Assembly: GCA_002270295.1 (NCBI GenBank)
Contig: NISF01000002.1
Location: forward strand, 372,001 to 436,000
Length of the DNA stretch: 64,000 nt
DNA from: Enterobacter sp. 10-1
GTDB lineage: Bacteria > Pseudomonadota > Gammaproteobacteria > Enterobacterales > Enterobacteriaceae
Direction: 5' to 3'
Part shown: piece after piece, positions 26,851 to 35,038 of the stretch
Layout: each line of letters opens with the position of its first letter
How positions within the stretch are numbered: position 1 is the stretch's first letter
Program-made: the position numbers and the translations under genes
Notes under the pieces: generated by a model
The model's database searches: none
What the model was told of the DNA's origin: nothing
What the model saw: the letters and a program-made list of their open reading frames with translations, nothing else

Positions 26851-27168
26851 GCGCGCTCAGGCATGGGGAAGAGTCATTAATATTTCGAGCCTGGCAGCGC
26901 TGATGCCGCCGGACAAGAGGCCAGATTATGCTGCGGCGAAGGCCGGGAGATTACATAACGTTATTCCTGTTCGGGGCGGTTGCAAACGGTGAATACCGTT
27001 TCACCCGGCACCATTCATAGCTCCAGCCTGGATAAAGCCTTTCGTCAAACGGCTAAAAATATCGGGCTGGCTTACGATGCGCGGTGGGAAGACATTGACC
27101 GGTCGGTGCTTCCCATGTTCGCCCAGGTTCCGATGGGCCGCGTTGGTGGCATGTGGCCCGGACTCTAA
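26851..27168 (+). pseudogene. Short-chain dehydrogenase (SDR) remnant
   Basis: Two pieces of one SDR gene in different frames. The first reads WGRVINISSLAALMPPDK and then DYAAAKAG (the YxxxK active-site motif) from about 26851. The second, from about 26983, reads VNTVSPGTIHSS and ends GGMWPGL with TAA 27166–27168. The 5' end with the cofactor motif is missing, a frameshift lies near 26950–26985, and about 30 residues are deleted before the C-terminal GGMWPGL. It marks the right border of the organosulfur island. Confidence 0.7.
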
Positions 27169-27192
27169 AGGCGCAGCGGGTCGTAGCCCCGC

Positions 27193-27654
27193 TCAGCTGT
27201 TCAATGACATCGGCTTACTCCCCCCAGGAGGCAGGCCAAATAACCGACGCACCCAGTTCAGAAACGCGCCGTAAGGCCTGCCCAGACAAAGCATCATCAG
27301 CGCGGCGCCGAGAGTGCCTCGAATCAGCCCGCTTCCCGAGGCGCCGCTGAAGGCAATGATCAGCGCATAGATCGGCACCTGGAAACTGACCAGGGCCGCG
27401 CTGTCCCATAGCAGCTGAGACACCCGCCCAGGGCCGGCGCGCAGCATCAGCCAATCCCGCCAGATGCCGTAGGGTCTTGCGACCGGAACCATCAGGGCCG
27501 CTCCCAGAAGACGGGCGTGGAGAACCTGCTCCCACGTCATACCGGCTATCACCCGTTCGTTAATAATGCCGGTTGTCGTGAAGAAGAGGATCAGCGCAGC
27601 GGTATCTGCAATAAATGCGGTCCGACGCATCGACCGTTCCGGGGGTTGAGGCAA
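27193..27654 (-). CDS. AlaE-like L-alanine exporter
   Basis: 153 residues with four predicted membrane helices, as in E. coli AlaE (149). Family-type segments are FIADTAALILFF, GMTWEQVLHARLLG, ARPYGIWRDW and LGRPYGAFLNWVRRLFG. AlaE exports alanine and related small amino acids using the proton gradient. TTG 27654 follows AGGA by eight bases; ATG 27630 with GGAA upstream is an equally possible start that would shorten the protein by eight residues. Identity to the AlaE family is good; sequence similarity to the E. coli protein is only moderate. Confidence 0.72.
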   Translation of the reverse strand: MPQPPERSMRRTAFIADTAALILFFTTTGIINERVIAGMTWEQVLHARLLGAALMVPVARPYGIWRDWLMLRAGPGRVSQLLWDSAALVSFQVPIYALIIAFSGASGSGLIRGTLGAALMMLCLGRPYGAFLNWVRRLFGLPPGGSKPMSLNS

Positions 27655-28047
27655 ATTACATTTCCTGTCGTGGTGGGGGGATTAAACGCCTTCTCATTCA
27701 CCGAGAAGCTTAAAACTATAGCATACGGGCATTTTGCAGGACCGCGGCCGCACGCAGGTGCGATATCCGCCGCCGCTCATTGCGGCGGCCCTGACCTCCC
27801 GCCGTAACCGAAACCATTTACCTGCCGCTCCCCCCGGATTACAGGCCTGTTAATACTTAGACGCGCATGCTGAAACCCATTTAAGATAATCAACCGCATG
27901 CTAAGCGCACGCCTCGCCACTGTCCGCACGGACAAGATGCCGCACTCTGCAATGTGCAAAAAAAGATAACAAGCGCCCGTTACGGGCTGCTCACCAGGCC
28001 GGTACCACGATGCTGGCCGGAATATTGGCTTTGAATGGGATAAGACT
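27655..28047. other. Divergent intergenic region with a GC-rich hairpin
   Basis: About 390 bases between the alaE-like gene and the MFS gene. The only clear structure is a hairpin GCCGCCG / CGGCGGC at 27769–27775 with 27783–27789. No supported gene is present; short frames across it lack ribosome sites. Confidence 0.45.
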
Positions 28048-29286
28048 ATGGGTTCACTGGTATCCGCAGCGGACGATTCGCTGCTGCGGCACAGGTCGTT
28101 CGTCACTTTTTGGCTGGCGCGCACCTGTTCATCGTTTGGCTTTCAGATGTTTTCGGTTGCCGTTAGCTGGCAAATTTACGCCATCACCCACAGCGCGATG
28201 GCGCTGGGGATGATCGGTCTGATGCAGTTCCTCCCCTCAGTGCTGCTGGCCCTGCCCGCCGGACACCTCGCGGATCAGTTCGATCGCCGGCGCATTGTGC
28301 TGTTAGGCCAGCTCATCGAATGGGCGGCCTTACTCGGGCTGGTGGCACTGACGCTGCTGCACTGGGCGGACAAAGTTGAGATTTGGGGGCTGGTCTTCTT
28401 AATCTCGGTGGCAAAAGCGCTGGAGTGGCCGGCGATCACCTCGATGCTGCCGGCGCTGGTGCCGCCGCCGATCCTCGCCCGCGCGATGGCGGCCAGCTCC
28501 GTCGGAGGACAGGCGGCGGTGATCGTCGGCCCAACCCTGGGCGGCCTGCTGTACGTGGCGGGTCCGGAAGTGGTGTACGGCGTCTCCGCCCTGTTCTATC
28601 TGTTCTCGATTGTGCTGGTGAGCCGGCTGCGCTACGAGCGGCCGCCGCAAACCCGCCTGCCGATGAACCTCAAGAACCTGTTTGCCGGCGTGCATTTTAT
28701 CCGCGAGAGAAAAGACGTGCTGGGGGTGATCTCGCTCGATCTGTTTGCCGTGCTCCTCGGCGGGGCGACGGCGCTGCTGCCGATCTTCGCCCAGGATATT
28801 TTGCACACCGGCCCCTGGGGGCTGGGGATGCTGCGCGGTGCGCCATCGGTCGGCGCGCTGCTGGTGGGCGTCTGGCTCAGCCGCAACAAGCTGGAGAAGA
28901 ACGTGGGCCTGATCATGTTCGCCTCGGTGGCCGGCTTTGGCCTGGCGACGCTGCTGTTTGCGCTCTCGACAAAGCTGTGGCTCTCCCTGCTGGCGCTGGC
29001 CGCGCTGGGCGGGTTCGATATGGTGAGCATGGTCATTCGCGGCGCGCTGGTGCAGCTGGATACGCCGGATGATATGCGCGGCCGGGTGAACGCGGTGAAC
29101 GCCATCTTCATCAATACCTCAAACCAGCTTGGCGAGTTTGAATCCGGCCTGCTGGCGGCGTGGATGGGCGCCGTACCGGCCGCGGCGCTTGGCGGGATTG
29201 GCACGCTGGTGGTGGTGGCGGTATGGATGACCATTTTCCCGCATCTGCGTAAAAGGCAGAAGCTGGAAAATGAAGGCACCCGCTGA
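28048..29286 (+). CDS. MFS exporter (MFS_3 / EntS-like family)
   Basis: 412 residues, 10–12 predicted membrane helices. The N-terminus has RSFVTFWLARTCSSFGFQMF, and the loop between helices 2 and 3 reads GHLADQFDRRRIVLLG, an MFS motif A. The MFS_3 group includes the enterobactin exporter EntS and many uncharacterised drug or siderophore exporters. A GGGATAAG stretch precedes ATG 28048. It is monocistronic with no adjacent regulator, so the substrate cannot be inferred. Confidence 0.8.
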   Translation: MGSLVSAADDSLLRHRSFVTFWLARTCSSFGFQMFSVAVSWQIYAITHSAMALGMIGLMQFLPSVLLALPAGHLADQFDRRRIVLLGQLIEWAALLGLVALTLLHWADKVEIWGLVFLISVAKALEWPAITSMLPALVPPPILARAMAASSVGGQAAVIVGPTLGGLLYVAGPEVVYGVSALFYLFSIVLVSRLRYERPPQTRLPMNLKNLFAGVHFIRERKDVLGVISLDLFAVLLGGATALLPIFAQDILHTGPWGLGMLRGAPSVGALLVGVWLSRNKLEKNVGLIMFASVAGFGLATLLFALSTKLWLSLLALAALGGFDMVSMVIRGALVQLDTPDDMRGRVNAVNAIFINTSNQLGEFESGLLAAWMGAVPAAALGGIGTLVVVAVWMTIFPHLRKRQKLENEGTR

Positions 29287-29471
29287 TAGCAGAAACAAAG
29301 CCTGGAGATGCGGCGTACTTTATGCGCGAAGCCGGAAACGTGCTGCTGAAATAATATTGACGGGCACGGCTCCGGCAAAAAATTATGGCTAAGCTCTTTC
29401 TCAACGAAATAAGCGCCAAAAAATAGATCCCGGATGCGAGGAGCGCGCCTGCGTTCATCCCTGAAATTTAG

Positions 29472-29489
29472 CGCCGGCGAAAGCCGGCG
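29472..29489 (-). terminator. Possible terminator of yjdI–yjdJ
   Basis: A 7-bp stem CGCCGGC / GCCGGCG with a GAAA tetraloop, nine bases after the yjdJ stop. The flanks are AT-rich but there is no long U-run. Confidence 0.5.
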
Positions 29490-29497
29490 TATTTATA

Positions 29498-29770
29498 TCA
29501 GGCGCGGATATCATCGTATTCGCGGGTATTATCAAACTCATGTTTAGCAAACGGACATAGCGGGATAATTTTACGCTGCTCGCCGCGCATTTTTTCCACC
29601 ACCTTCGCCACCAGCCGTTTACCTACGCCCTGCCCTTTCAGGCTCGCGTCCACGTCGGTATGTTCAATAATGCTGAGATGCTCCCCGGTGGGCACAAAAA
29701 CAATTTCGGCAACCTGATTGCCCTCGGCGTCATTGACGTAAAACTTGTTGTGACCTTCCAGTATTTCCAT
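29498..29770 (-). CDS. yjdJ: YjdJ, small GNAT-like acetyltransferase
   Basis: 90 residues, nearly the same as E. coli Yjd[20 protein letters not shown] at the N-terminus, [15 protein letters not shown] as the acetyl-CoA site and [12 protein letters not shown] at the C-terminus are the family's landmarks. It is a one-domain GNAT-type (NATD1-like) protein of unknown substrate. ATG 29770 was chosen to match E. coli; a GTG lies immediately upstream. It is downstream of yjdI in the same direction, as in E. coli. Confidence 0.88.
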   Translation of the reverse strand: MEILEGHNKFYVNDAEGNQVAEIVFVPTGEHLSIIEHTDVDASLKGQGVGKRLVAKVVEKMRGEQRKIIPLCPFAKHEFDNTREYDDIRA

Positions 29771-29781
29771 CACTTCCTCAC

Positions 29782-30012
29782 TTATTTTTGGCGATACTTC
29801 AGGGCGCCGCTCGGGCAGGTATCAATGACGCGCACGACCGTGGCGACATCCACCTCATCCGGCACGATCCACGGCTTACGTTTCAGATTGAAGAGCTTCG
29901 CGCTACCGCGTACGCAATTCCCCGAATGCTGGCAAATTTCCGTATTGAAGTAGACATCGATTTTCTCTCCCCTGTAGGCGCGAAACCCCGCGTCCAGTAG
30001 CTGCTTATCCAT
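29782..30012 (-). CDS. yjdI: YjdI, mono-cluster ferredoxin-like protein
   Basis: 76 residues with three or four cysteines in the arrangement [10 protein letters not shown] … CPSGAL, a Fer4_19-type iron–sulfur domain. E. coli YjdI is the close homologue. Function is unknown; the pairing with a small acetyltransferase gene is conserved and suggests joint action. Confidence 0.88.
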   Translation of the reverse strand: MDKQLLDAGFRAYRGEKIDVYFNTEICQHSGNCVRGSAKLFNLKRKPWIVPDEVDVATVVRVIDTCPSGALKYRQK

Positions 30013-30272
30013 GACATTGCCCCATTATTTTTATTGTTCAGATCCTAAGCATAGTCCTGGCGGGAGGCGCTGACTACGGGCAGCAACAGAAACCCTCCGC
30101 CCCTATTTCGCCGGCCCCGGCGCCATTAATGCAAAATAAATGCGTTGATATTCACCAGTTTTGTAAAACCGAGCCTCAACCGGAGGCAGAAATATAGGCC
30201 TTGAGTCTTCCTGATTGCTCGCAGGGGGATTAAACTCATTCCACAATGATATGAGCGCGCAGGTACCCTCCC

Positions 30273-30545
30273 TTGAATCGTATAGTGAAGCTGGCCCCTC
30301 CGGCACTATTATTAACCTCGCCTTTAATTTCCGGCTGCTCTTTATCGCCGGCGATTCCGGTATTAGGCGCCGCATTTCCAGGCTGGTTCTTCTGTTTATT
30401 GGGCGGCGTATTTTTACTCATTCCCTGCCATATCCTGATCGTCCGCCGGGGCTGGCAGTCGCGATTTTCGCCGCTGGTCTTCAGCTACCTGGCGCTGATG
30501 TTCCTGTTCGCCACGATCCTGTGGTTCCTTTTCTTTGTTAACTAA
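30273..30545 (+). CDS. ytcA: YtcA-like small lipoprotein
   Basis: 90 residues. A lipobox LISGC follows a short hydrophobic segment, the conserved SLSPAIPVLGA and PGWFFC segments are those of E. coli YtcA, and two membrane helices follow. It lies six bases before mdtN, as in E. coli, so it is probably an accessory component of the MdtNOP pump. The start is uncertain: TTG 30273 is used here and GTG 30285 is possible; neither has a strong ribosome site. The 260 bases upstream hold the promoter region and no supported gene. Confidence 0.75.
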   Translation: MNRIVKLAPPALLLTSPLISGCSLSPAIPVLGAAFPGWFFCLLGGVFLLIPCHILIVRRGWQSRFSPLVFSYLALMFLFATILWFLFFVN

Positions 30546-30551
30546 GCCGCT

Positions 30552-31580
30552 ATGACAAACTCCAGCCCAAGCGTATTACGGAAAAAGTGGCCCCTGCTGG
30601 CCCTCGTCCTCGCCGCGATCGTGGCGCTTATTGTGGTTATCTGGCAGCTCCAGACCTCGCCGGCCACCAACGACGCCTACGTCTATACCGACACCATTGA
30701 CGTGGTGCCGGAAGTGAGCGGGCGGATCGTCGAGATGCCGATCCGCGACAATCAGCGGGTGAAAAAAGGCGATCTGCTGTTCCGCATCGATCCGCGCCCC
30801 TACCAGGCGATGCTCGACGATGCCAAAGCCCGGCTGACGACCCTCGATGCGCAAATCATGCTGACCCAGCGCACGATTAAGGCCCAGGAGTACAACGCCC
30901 GGTCGGTGGCCGCCGCCGTAGAGCGCGCCAGGGCGCTGGTTAAGCAGACCACCTCTTCCCGCACCCGCCTTGAGCCGCTGGTGCCGCAGGGCTTTGCCTC
31001 GCAGGAAGATCTCGACCAGGCGAGAACCGCGGAAAAGGCCGCCCGCGCCGAACTGGAGGCGACGCTGCTGCAGGCGAAGCAGGCCTCCGCCGCCGTCTCC
31101 GGCGTAGACGCGATGGTTGCCCAGCGGGCGGGGATTCTGGCGCAGATTGCGCTGGCGGAACTGCACCTTGAATTTACCGAAGTCCATGCCCCCTTCAACG
31201 GCGTGGTGGTGGCGCTGAAAACCACCGTCGGCCAGTACGCCTCGGCGCTCAAGCCGGTATTTACCTTAATGGATGACGACCGCTGGTACGTGATCGCCAA
31301 CTTCCGCGAAACCGATCTTAAAAACGTCCGCCCCGGCGTTCCGGCGCGGGTCACCGTCATGACCAACCACGACAGATCCTTCGCCGGGGTGGTGGACTCC
31401 GTGGGCTCCGGGGTGCTGCCCGAGGGCGGGAGCGTGATTGAAGGCCTGCCGATTATTCAGAAGAGCATCAACTGGGTCCACGTTTCCCAGCGCTTCCCGG
31501 TGAAGATCGCCGTCAAAGATCCCGACCCTGAACTGTTCCGCATGGGCGCCTCCGCCAGCGCCGTGCTTCAGCCGCAGTAA
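30552..31580 (+). CDS. mdtN: MdtN, membrane-fusion protein of an efflux pump
   Basis: 342 residues (E. coli 343). One N-terminal helix (about 12–32), then the HlyD/EmrA layout: biotinyl-lipoyl half-motif VPEVSGRIVEMPIRDNQRVK, a coiled-coil hairpin (about 95–190) and a beta-barrel domain with VHAPFNGVVVALKTTVGQY. It would bridge the inner-membrane MdtO and the outer-membrane MdtP. In E. coli mdtNOP (sdsRQP) is linked to export of toxic compounds such as sulfa drugs. Confidence 0.88.
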   Translation: MTNSSPSVLRKKWPLLALVLAAIVALIVVIWQLQTSPATNDAYVYTDTIDVVPEVSGRIVEMPIRDNQRVKKGDLLFRIDPRPYQAMLDDAKARLTTLDAQIMLTQRTIKAQEYNARSVAAAVERARALVKQTTSSRTRLEPLVPQGFASQEDLDQARTAEKAARAELEATLLQAKQASAAVSGVDAMVAQRAGILAQIALAELHLEFTEVHAPFNGVVVALKTTVGQYASALKPVFTLMDDDRWYVIANFRETDLKNVRPGVPARVTVMTNHDRSFAGVVDSVGSGVLPEGGSVIEGLPIIQKSINWVHVSQRFPVKIAVKDPDPELFRMGASASAVLQPQ

Positions 31581-31589
31581 GGGGAAGGC

Positions 31590-33530
31590 ATGCAAAACAT
31601 GTGGTCATTTCTGAGCCGGGAACTCCGCGATGTGCCGGGCCGGGCCAACTATACCCTGCGCCTGACGCTAAGCTGCGCGGTGCTGATCGTCCTGTTTATG
31701 ACCCTGCAGATCCCCTTTCTGGCCGTCGCGCTGATCGTGGTGTTTTACGTCAGCCAGCCTAACGTGCTGATGATCAAGCTGGTGAGCGTGGTGTTTTTTA
31801 TCACCGTCAGCGTGGCGCTGGGCAGCGTGCTGCTGATCATCAAATGGACCTATGATTATCCGCTGATCCGCCTGGTGGCCTCGGTATTCCTGTTTTTCGG
31901 CGCGATCTACCTGATGCGGGTGCTGGGCAAGCTGGGGATGGCCTTCTTCGTGGTGGCGCTGGTGGTTATCTACGCGCAAACCTTCCCGTCGATGACCAGC
32001 CAGAGCGAGGTTCTGGTGCGCCTGCTGCTGTGGCTGTGGGTGGTTATTAATACCGCCATTGTGGTCACGCTGCTGGTTAACGCCTGTTTTCAGCAGGCGT
32101 TTCCCGGCTACCAGCTCAAGGCGCGGATCGTCGTGCTGCTGCGCCAGGTTGCGCAGCTCCTCGTTCAGCCGGGGCCGCTGAAAAACCAGCCGACGTTTAA
32201 AGAGATCGCCGAAAACTTTGCCCAGCTAAACTCGCTCTATAAGCAGGCCACCCGCTCCAGTCCGGAGATTGCCGCCGACCCGCAGGGGTGGCAATCGCTG
32301 ATGGCCGCCGCGCTGCATTGCTATCACCTTGCCGCGCTGCTTCAGCCGGGAGATGACCATCCCGCGGAGCGCCAGCAGCTCTCCGCCGCGCTCTCGGCGC
32401 TGGCCGGGAACCTGCACCCCGACGCGCTGCCCGCGCAGCCGGAGATCGTCGCCCAGGATACCGCCAACGGCGTGATCCTGCAGGAGATGGCCGCCACCCT
32501 GGGCAAGCTGGCCCGCGGCGAAGCGGTTGCGCTACCGGCCGGGGAAGAGGAAAAAGCCCCGCTGCTGCTGCCCGATGCCTGGAGCAATCCGGCCTACCTG
32601 CACTTCGCCCTCAAAACGCTGCTGGCGACCCTGCTGTGCTACGTTTTTTATACCGCCGCCGACTGGCAGGGTATTCATACTATTATGCTGAGCTGCGTGA
32701 TTGTCGCCCAGCCGGGGCTAGGGGCGACCCTGCAGAAGACCTGGCTGCGCATCGGCGGCGCCCTGCTCGCGACCCTGCTGGCGCTGCTGCTGATCGTCTA
32801 CGTTCAGCCGCATACCGAGTCTATCGTCGGGCTGCTGGGGATGACTCTACCGGTGATGGCGCTGTCGGCCTGGATCGCGGCCGGCTCGGAGCGCATCGCC
32901 TACGCCGGGATCCAGATTGGCTTTACCTTTTCGCTGGCCTTCCTCAACTGGTTCGGGCCGCTGGCCAATTTAACCGAGCTGCGCGATCGGGTTATCGGCA
33001 TCCTGCTCGGGGTGCTGGTCTCTTCGATCGTCCACCTCTACCTGTGGCCGGATAGCGAAGCCGTGCAGCTAAAATCTCGCCTGGCGCGGCTCTACCGGCA
33101 GATCGCCGGCTACCTGCGCGCCGGGGATGATGAGGTCAAGCTGGTGCCCCTGTTCCACTCCCTGAACGGTGCCGAAACGCTGATGCATCGGGTGGCGGCC
33201 GAGCCGCTCAACGCCTGGGCCCACCCGCATCCGGAGGCCAAAACCTGGCCGGTCAAAGCGACCTGGCTCCAGGCCCAGGAGATCGTGCGCTTAAGCGAAG
33301 GCTACCGGCTGTACGCCGCGCCGGGAGATGATTTCCTGCAGCGCAGCGCCGCGCAGCTTCAGGCCTACGCTGATGATATCGAACGCCAGCAGGCCGCGCC
33401 GGAGCCGCTCCGCGGGCTTCATCCGGATCGCCACAATCCCTTTGGTCCGCCGCTGGCGACATTACTGACGACATTACCGACGTGGTCGTCCGCACCTTCA
33501 GCTATTCCGCGACAGGCAGATAAGTCATGA
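31590..33530 (+). CDS. mdtO: MdtO, FUSC-family inner-membrane pump component
   Basis: 646 residues, somewhat shorter than E. coli MdtO (683). Two blocks of membrane helices (about 20–165 and 335–485) separated and followed by soluble domains, the FUSC/AaeB-like architecture. AAGGGGAAGG precedes ATG 31590. The stop overlaps mdtP by four bases (ATGA). Confidence 0.86.
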   Translation: MQNMWSFLSRELRDVPGRANYTLRLTLSCAVLIVLFMTLQIPFLAVALIVVFYVSQPNVLMIKLVSVVFFITVSVALGSVLLIIKWTYDYPLIRLVASVFLFFGAIYLMRVLGKLGMAFFVVALVVIYAQTFPSMTSQSEVLVRLLLWLWVVINTAIVVTLLVNACFQQAFPGYQLKARIVVLLRQVAQLLVQPGPLKNQPTFKEIAENFAQLNSLYKQATRSSPEIAADPQGWQSLMAAALHCYHLAALLQPGDDHPAERQQLSAALSALAGNLHPDALPAQPEIVAQDTANGVILQEMAATLGKLARGEAVALPAGEEEKAPLLLPDAWSNPAYLHFALKTLLATLLCYVFYTAADWQGIHTIMLSCVIVAQPGLGATLQKTWLRIGGALLATLLALLLIVYVQPHTESIVGLLGMTLPVMALSAWIAAGSERIAYAGIQIGFTFSLAFLNWFGPLANLTELRDRVIGILLGVLVSSIVHLYLWPDSEAVQLKSRLARLYRQIAGYLRAGDDEVKLVPLFHSLNGAETLMHRVAAEPLNAWAHPHPEAKTWPVKATWLQAQEIVRLSEGYRLYAAPGDDFLQRSAAQLQAYADDIERQQAAPEPLRGLHPDRHNPFGPPLATLLTTLPTWSSAPSAIPRQADKS

Positions 33531-34993
33531 GAAAAATGGACACCGCAGCACGCTATCTGCGCTACTCACCCCTCGCTTTCCTCCTGCTCGCCGGGTGCGC
33601 GCTGATTCAGGACGAGCCCGCGCAGGTCAGGATAGTCAACCCTCAGCAGGCGGAACTCGCGCAGGTGATTCATCTGGCGAACAGCGGCTGGCCGGCGGCC
33701 AGATGGTGGGAAGGCTATGACGACGCTCAGCTCAACATGCTGGTGAACCGCGCGCTGCAGAACTCCCCGACCATGCAGGCCGCCCGGCTGCGCATTTCGC
33801 AATCGCAGTCAACCGTAGAGCTGGCGCAGTCGGCAATGGGCGTGCAGGCCACCGCGGTGGCGGCGCAAAACCGCCTGCGGGTGACCAATAAGCAGTTCAC
33901 CTGGCCCTACTCCTACTCTCTGCCGGTCGATAAAAACGGCCCCTGGTACACCCTGAATACGGTGGGCGTCGGCGCGACGCTGAATATCGATTTATGGGGC
34001 GCCGACCGCGCCCACGTCGCGGCGGCCATCGGCGAGAAGAACGCGCGCCAGGCGGAAACCGCCGGTATCGAGCTGGATCTCGCCAGCAGCGTGGCGCAGC
34101 TGTACTTCGCGATGCAGGCCACCTTCCAGAAAATCGAGCTGCTCAACCAGCTGGAAGAGATTGCCCGCCTGTCGGTGCAGGCGCACGAGCACCGCACCCG
34201 CCGGGGCGTGGAGGATAGCGTCGATATCGCCAACGCCCAGGCCGAGCTGCTGGCGGCGCAGCAGCAGACGATTGCCGCCAAAGGCACCCTGACCCAGTAT
34301 CGCGAAACCCTGCGCGCGCTGATTGGCGCCGACGCGCACAGCATGCCGGAGCTCCACCCGGTTCCGCTGCCGACGCTGCAGGAAACGCTGCCCGACTCGC
34401 TCTCCTTCGAGCTGCTGGCCCGCCGCCCGGATCTGCAGGCGCTGCGCGGCTACGTCAGCGCTTCGTTAAGCCAGGTCGATGCGGCGAAGGCGGCGTTTTA
34501 CCCGCACTTTGATATCAAGGCCTTCTGGGGATATAACGCGCTGAGCGTCGGGGATCTGTTTAAATCGACGTTCCAGCAGATCAACCTGCTGCCCGGCCTC
34601 TATCTGCCGATCTTCGACGGCGGCCGCCTGAACGCCAACTTGCGCTCGGTGCGCACCGCCAGCAATATTCTGATTAAGCAGTACAACCAGGCCGTTCTCG
34701 ACGCCGTTCGCGACGTGGCGATAAGCTCAAGCCAGCTCAACGATCTCAACCAGCAGGCGGCGCTACAGAAGCTGAAGGTGACCGCCGCCCTGGCCACCAC
34801 CCACAGCGCCAGCGCGCACTATCAGCGCGGGCTGATCAGCTACTACGCCGCCCAGGAAGCGCGTCGGCCGGCCATCGCCCAGCGGCTGATGCTGCTGGAT
34901 ATCCAGGCCCAGCGCCTGAGCACCGACGTGACGCTGATCAAAGCGCTGGGCGGCGACTATCGCAGCCCGCTGGCTGAAATCAGCGCGAAGTAA
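33527..34993 (+). CDS. mdtP: MdtP, outer-membrane factor lipoprotein
   Basis: 488 residues, the same length as E. coli MdtP. A signal peptide ends with a lipobox LLAGC. Two OEP repeats follow; ELLARRPDLQALR and PGLYLPIFDGGRLNANL are the typical TolC/NodT-type segments. It would form the outer-membrane channel of the MdtNOP pump. The next gene is convergent; a short GC-rich hairpin between them may act as terminator. Confidence 0.88.
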   Translation: MRKMDTAARYLRYSPLAFLLLAGCALIQDEPAQVRIVNPQQAELAQVIHLANSGWPAARWWEGYDDAQLNMLVNRALQNSPTMQAARLRISQSQSTVELAQSAMGVQATAVAAQNRLRVTNKQFTWPYSYSLPVDKNGPWYTLNTVGVGATLNIDLWGADRAHVAAAIGEKNARQAETAGIELDLASSVAQLYFAMQATFQKIELLNQLEEIARLSVQAHEHRTRRGVEDSVDIANAQAELLAAQQQTIAAKGTLTQYRETLRALIGADAHSMPELHPVPLPTLQETLPDSLSFELLARRPDLQALRGYVSASLSQVDAAKAAFYPHFDIKAFWGYNALSVGDLFKSTFQQINLLPGLYLPIFDGGRLNANLRSVRTASNILIKQYNQAVLDAVRDVAISSSQLNDLNQQAALQKLKVTAALATTHSASAHYQRGLISYYAAQEARRPAIAQRLMLLDIQAQRLSTDVTLIKALGGDYRSPLAEISAK

Positions 34994-35038
34994 CGCGTCC
35001 GGGGCGGCGAACGCAGCCCCGCAGAAGTGACCGCGCGC

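Noticed and set aside
29287..29471. Possible gene between the MFS exporter and yjdJ
   Set aside because: No frame with a ribosome site; short and without protein-like pattern.
30103..30421. Two minus-strand frames opposite ytcA
   Set aside because: Polar low-complexity sequence that mirrors the hydrophobic YtcA frame; no ribosome site.
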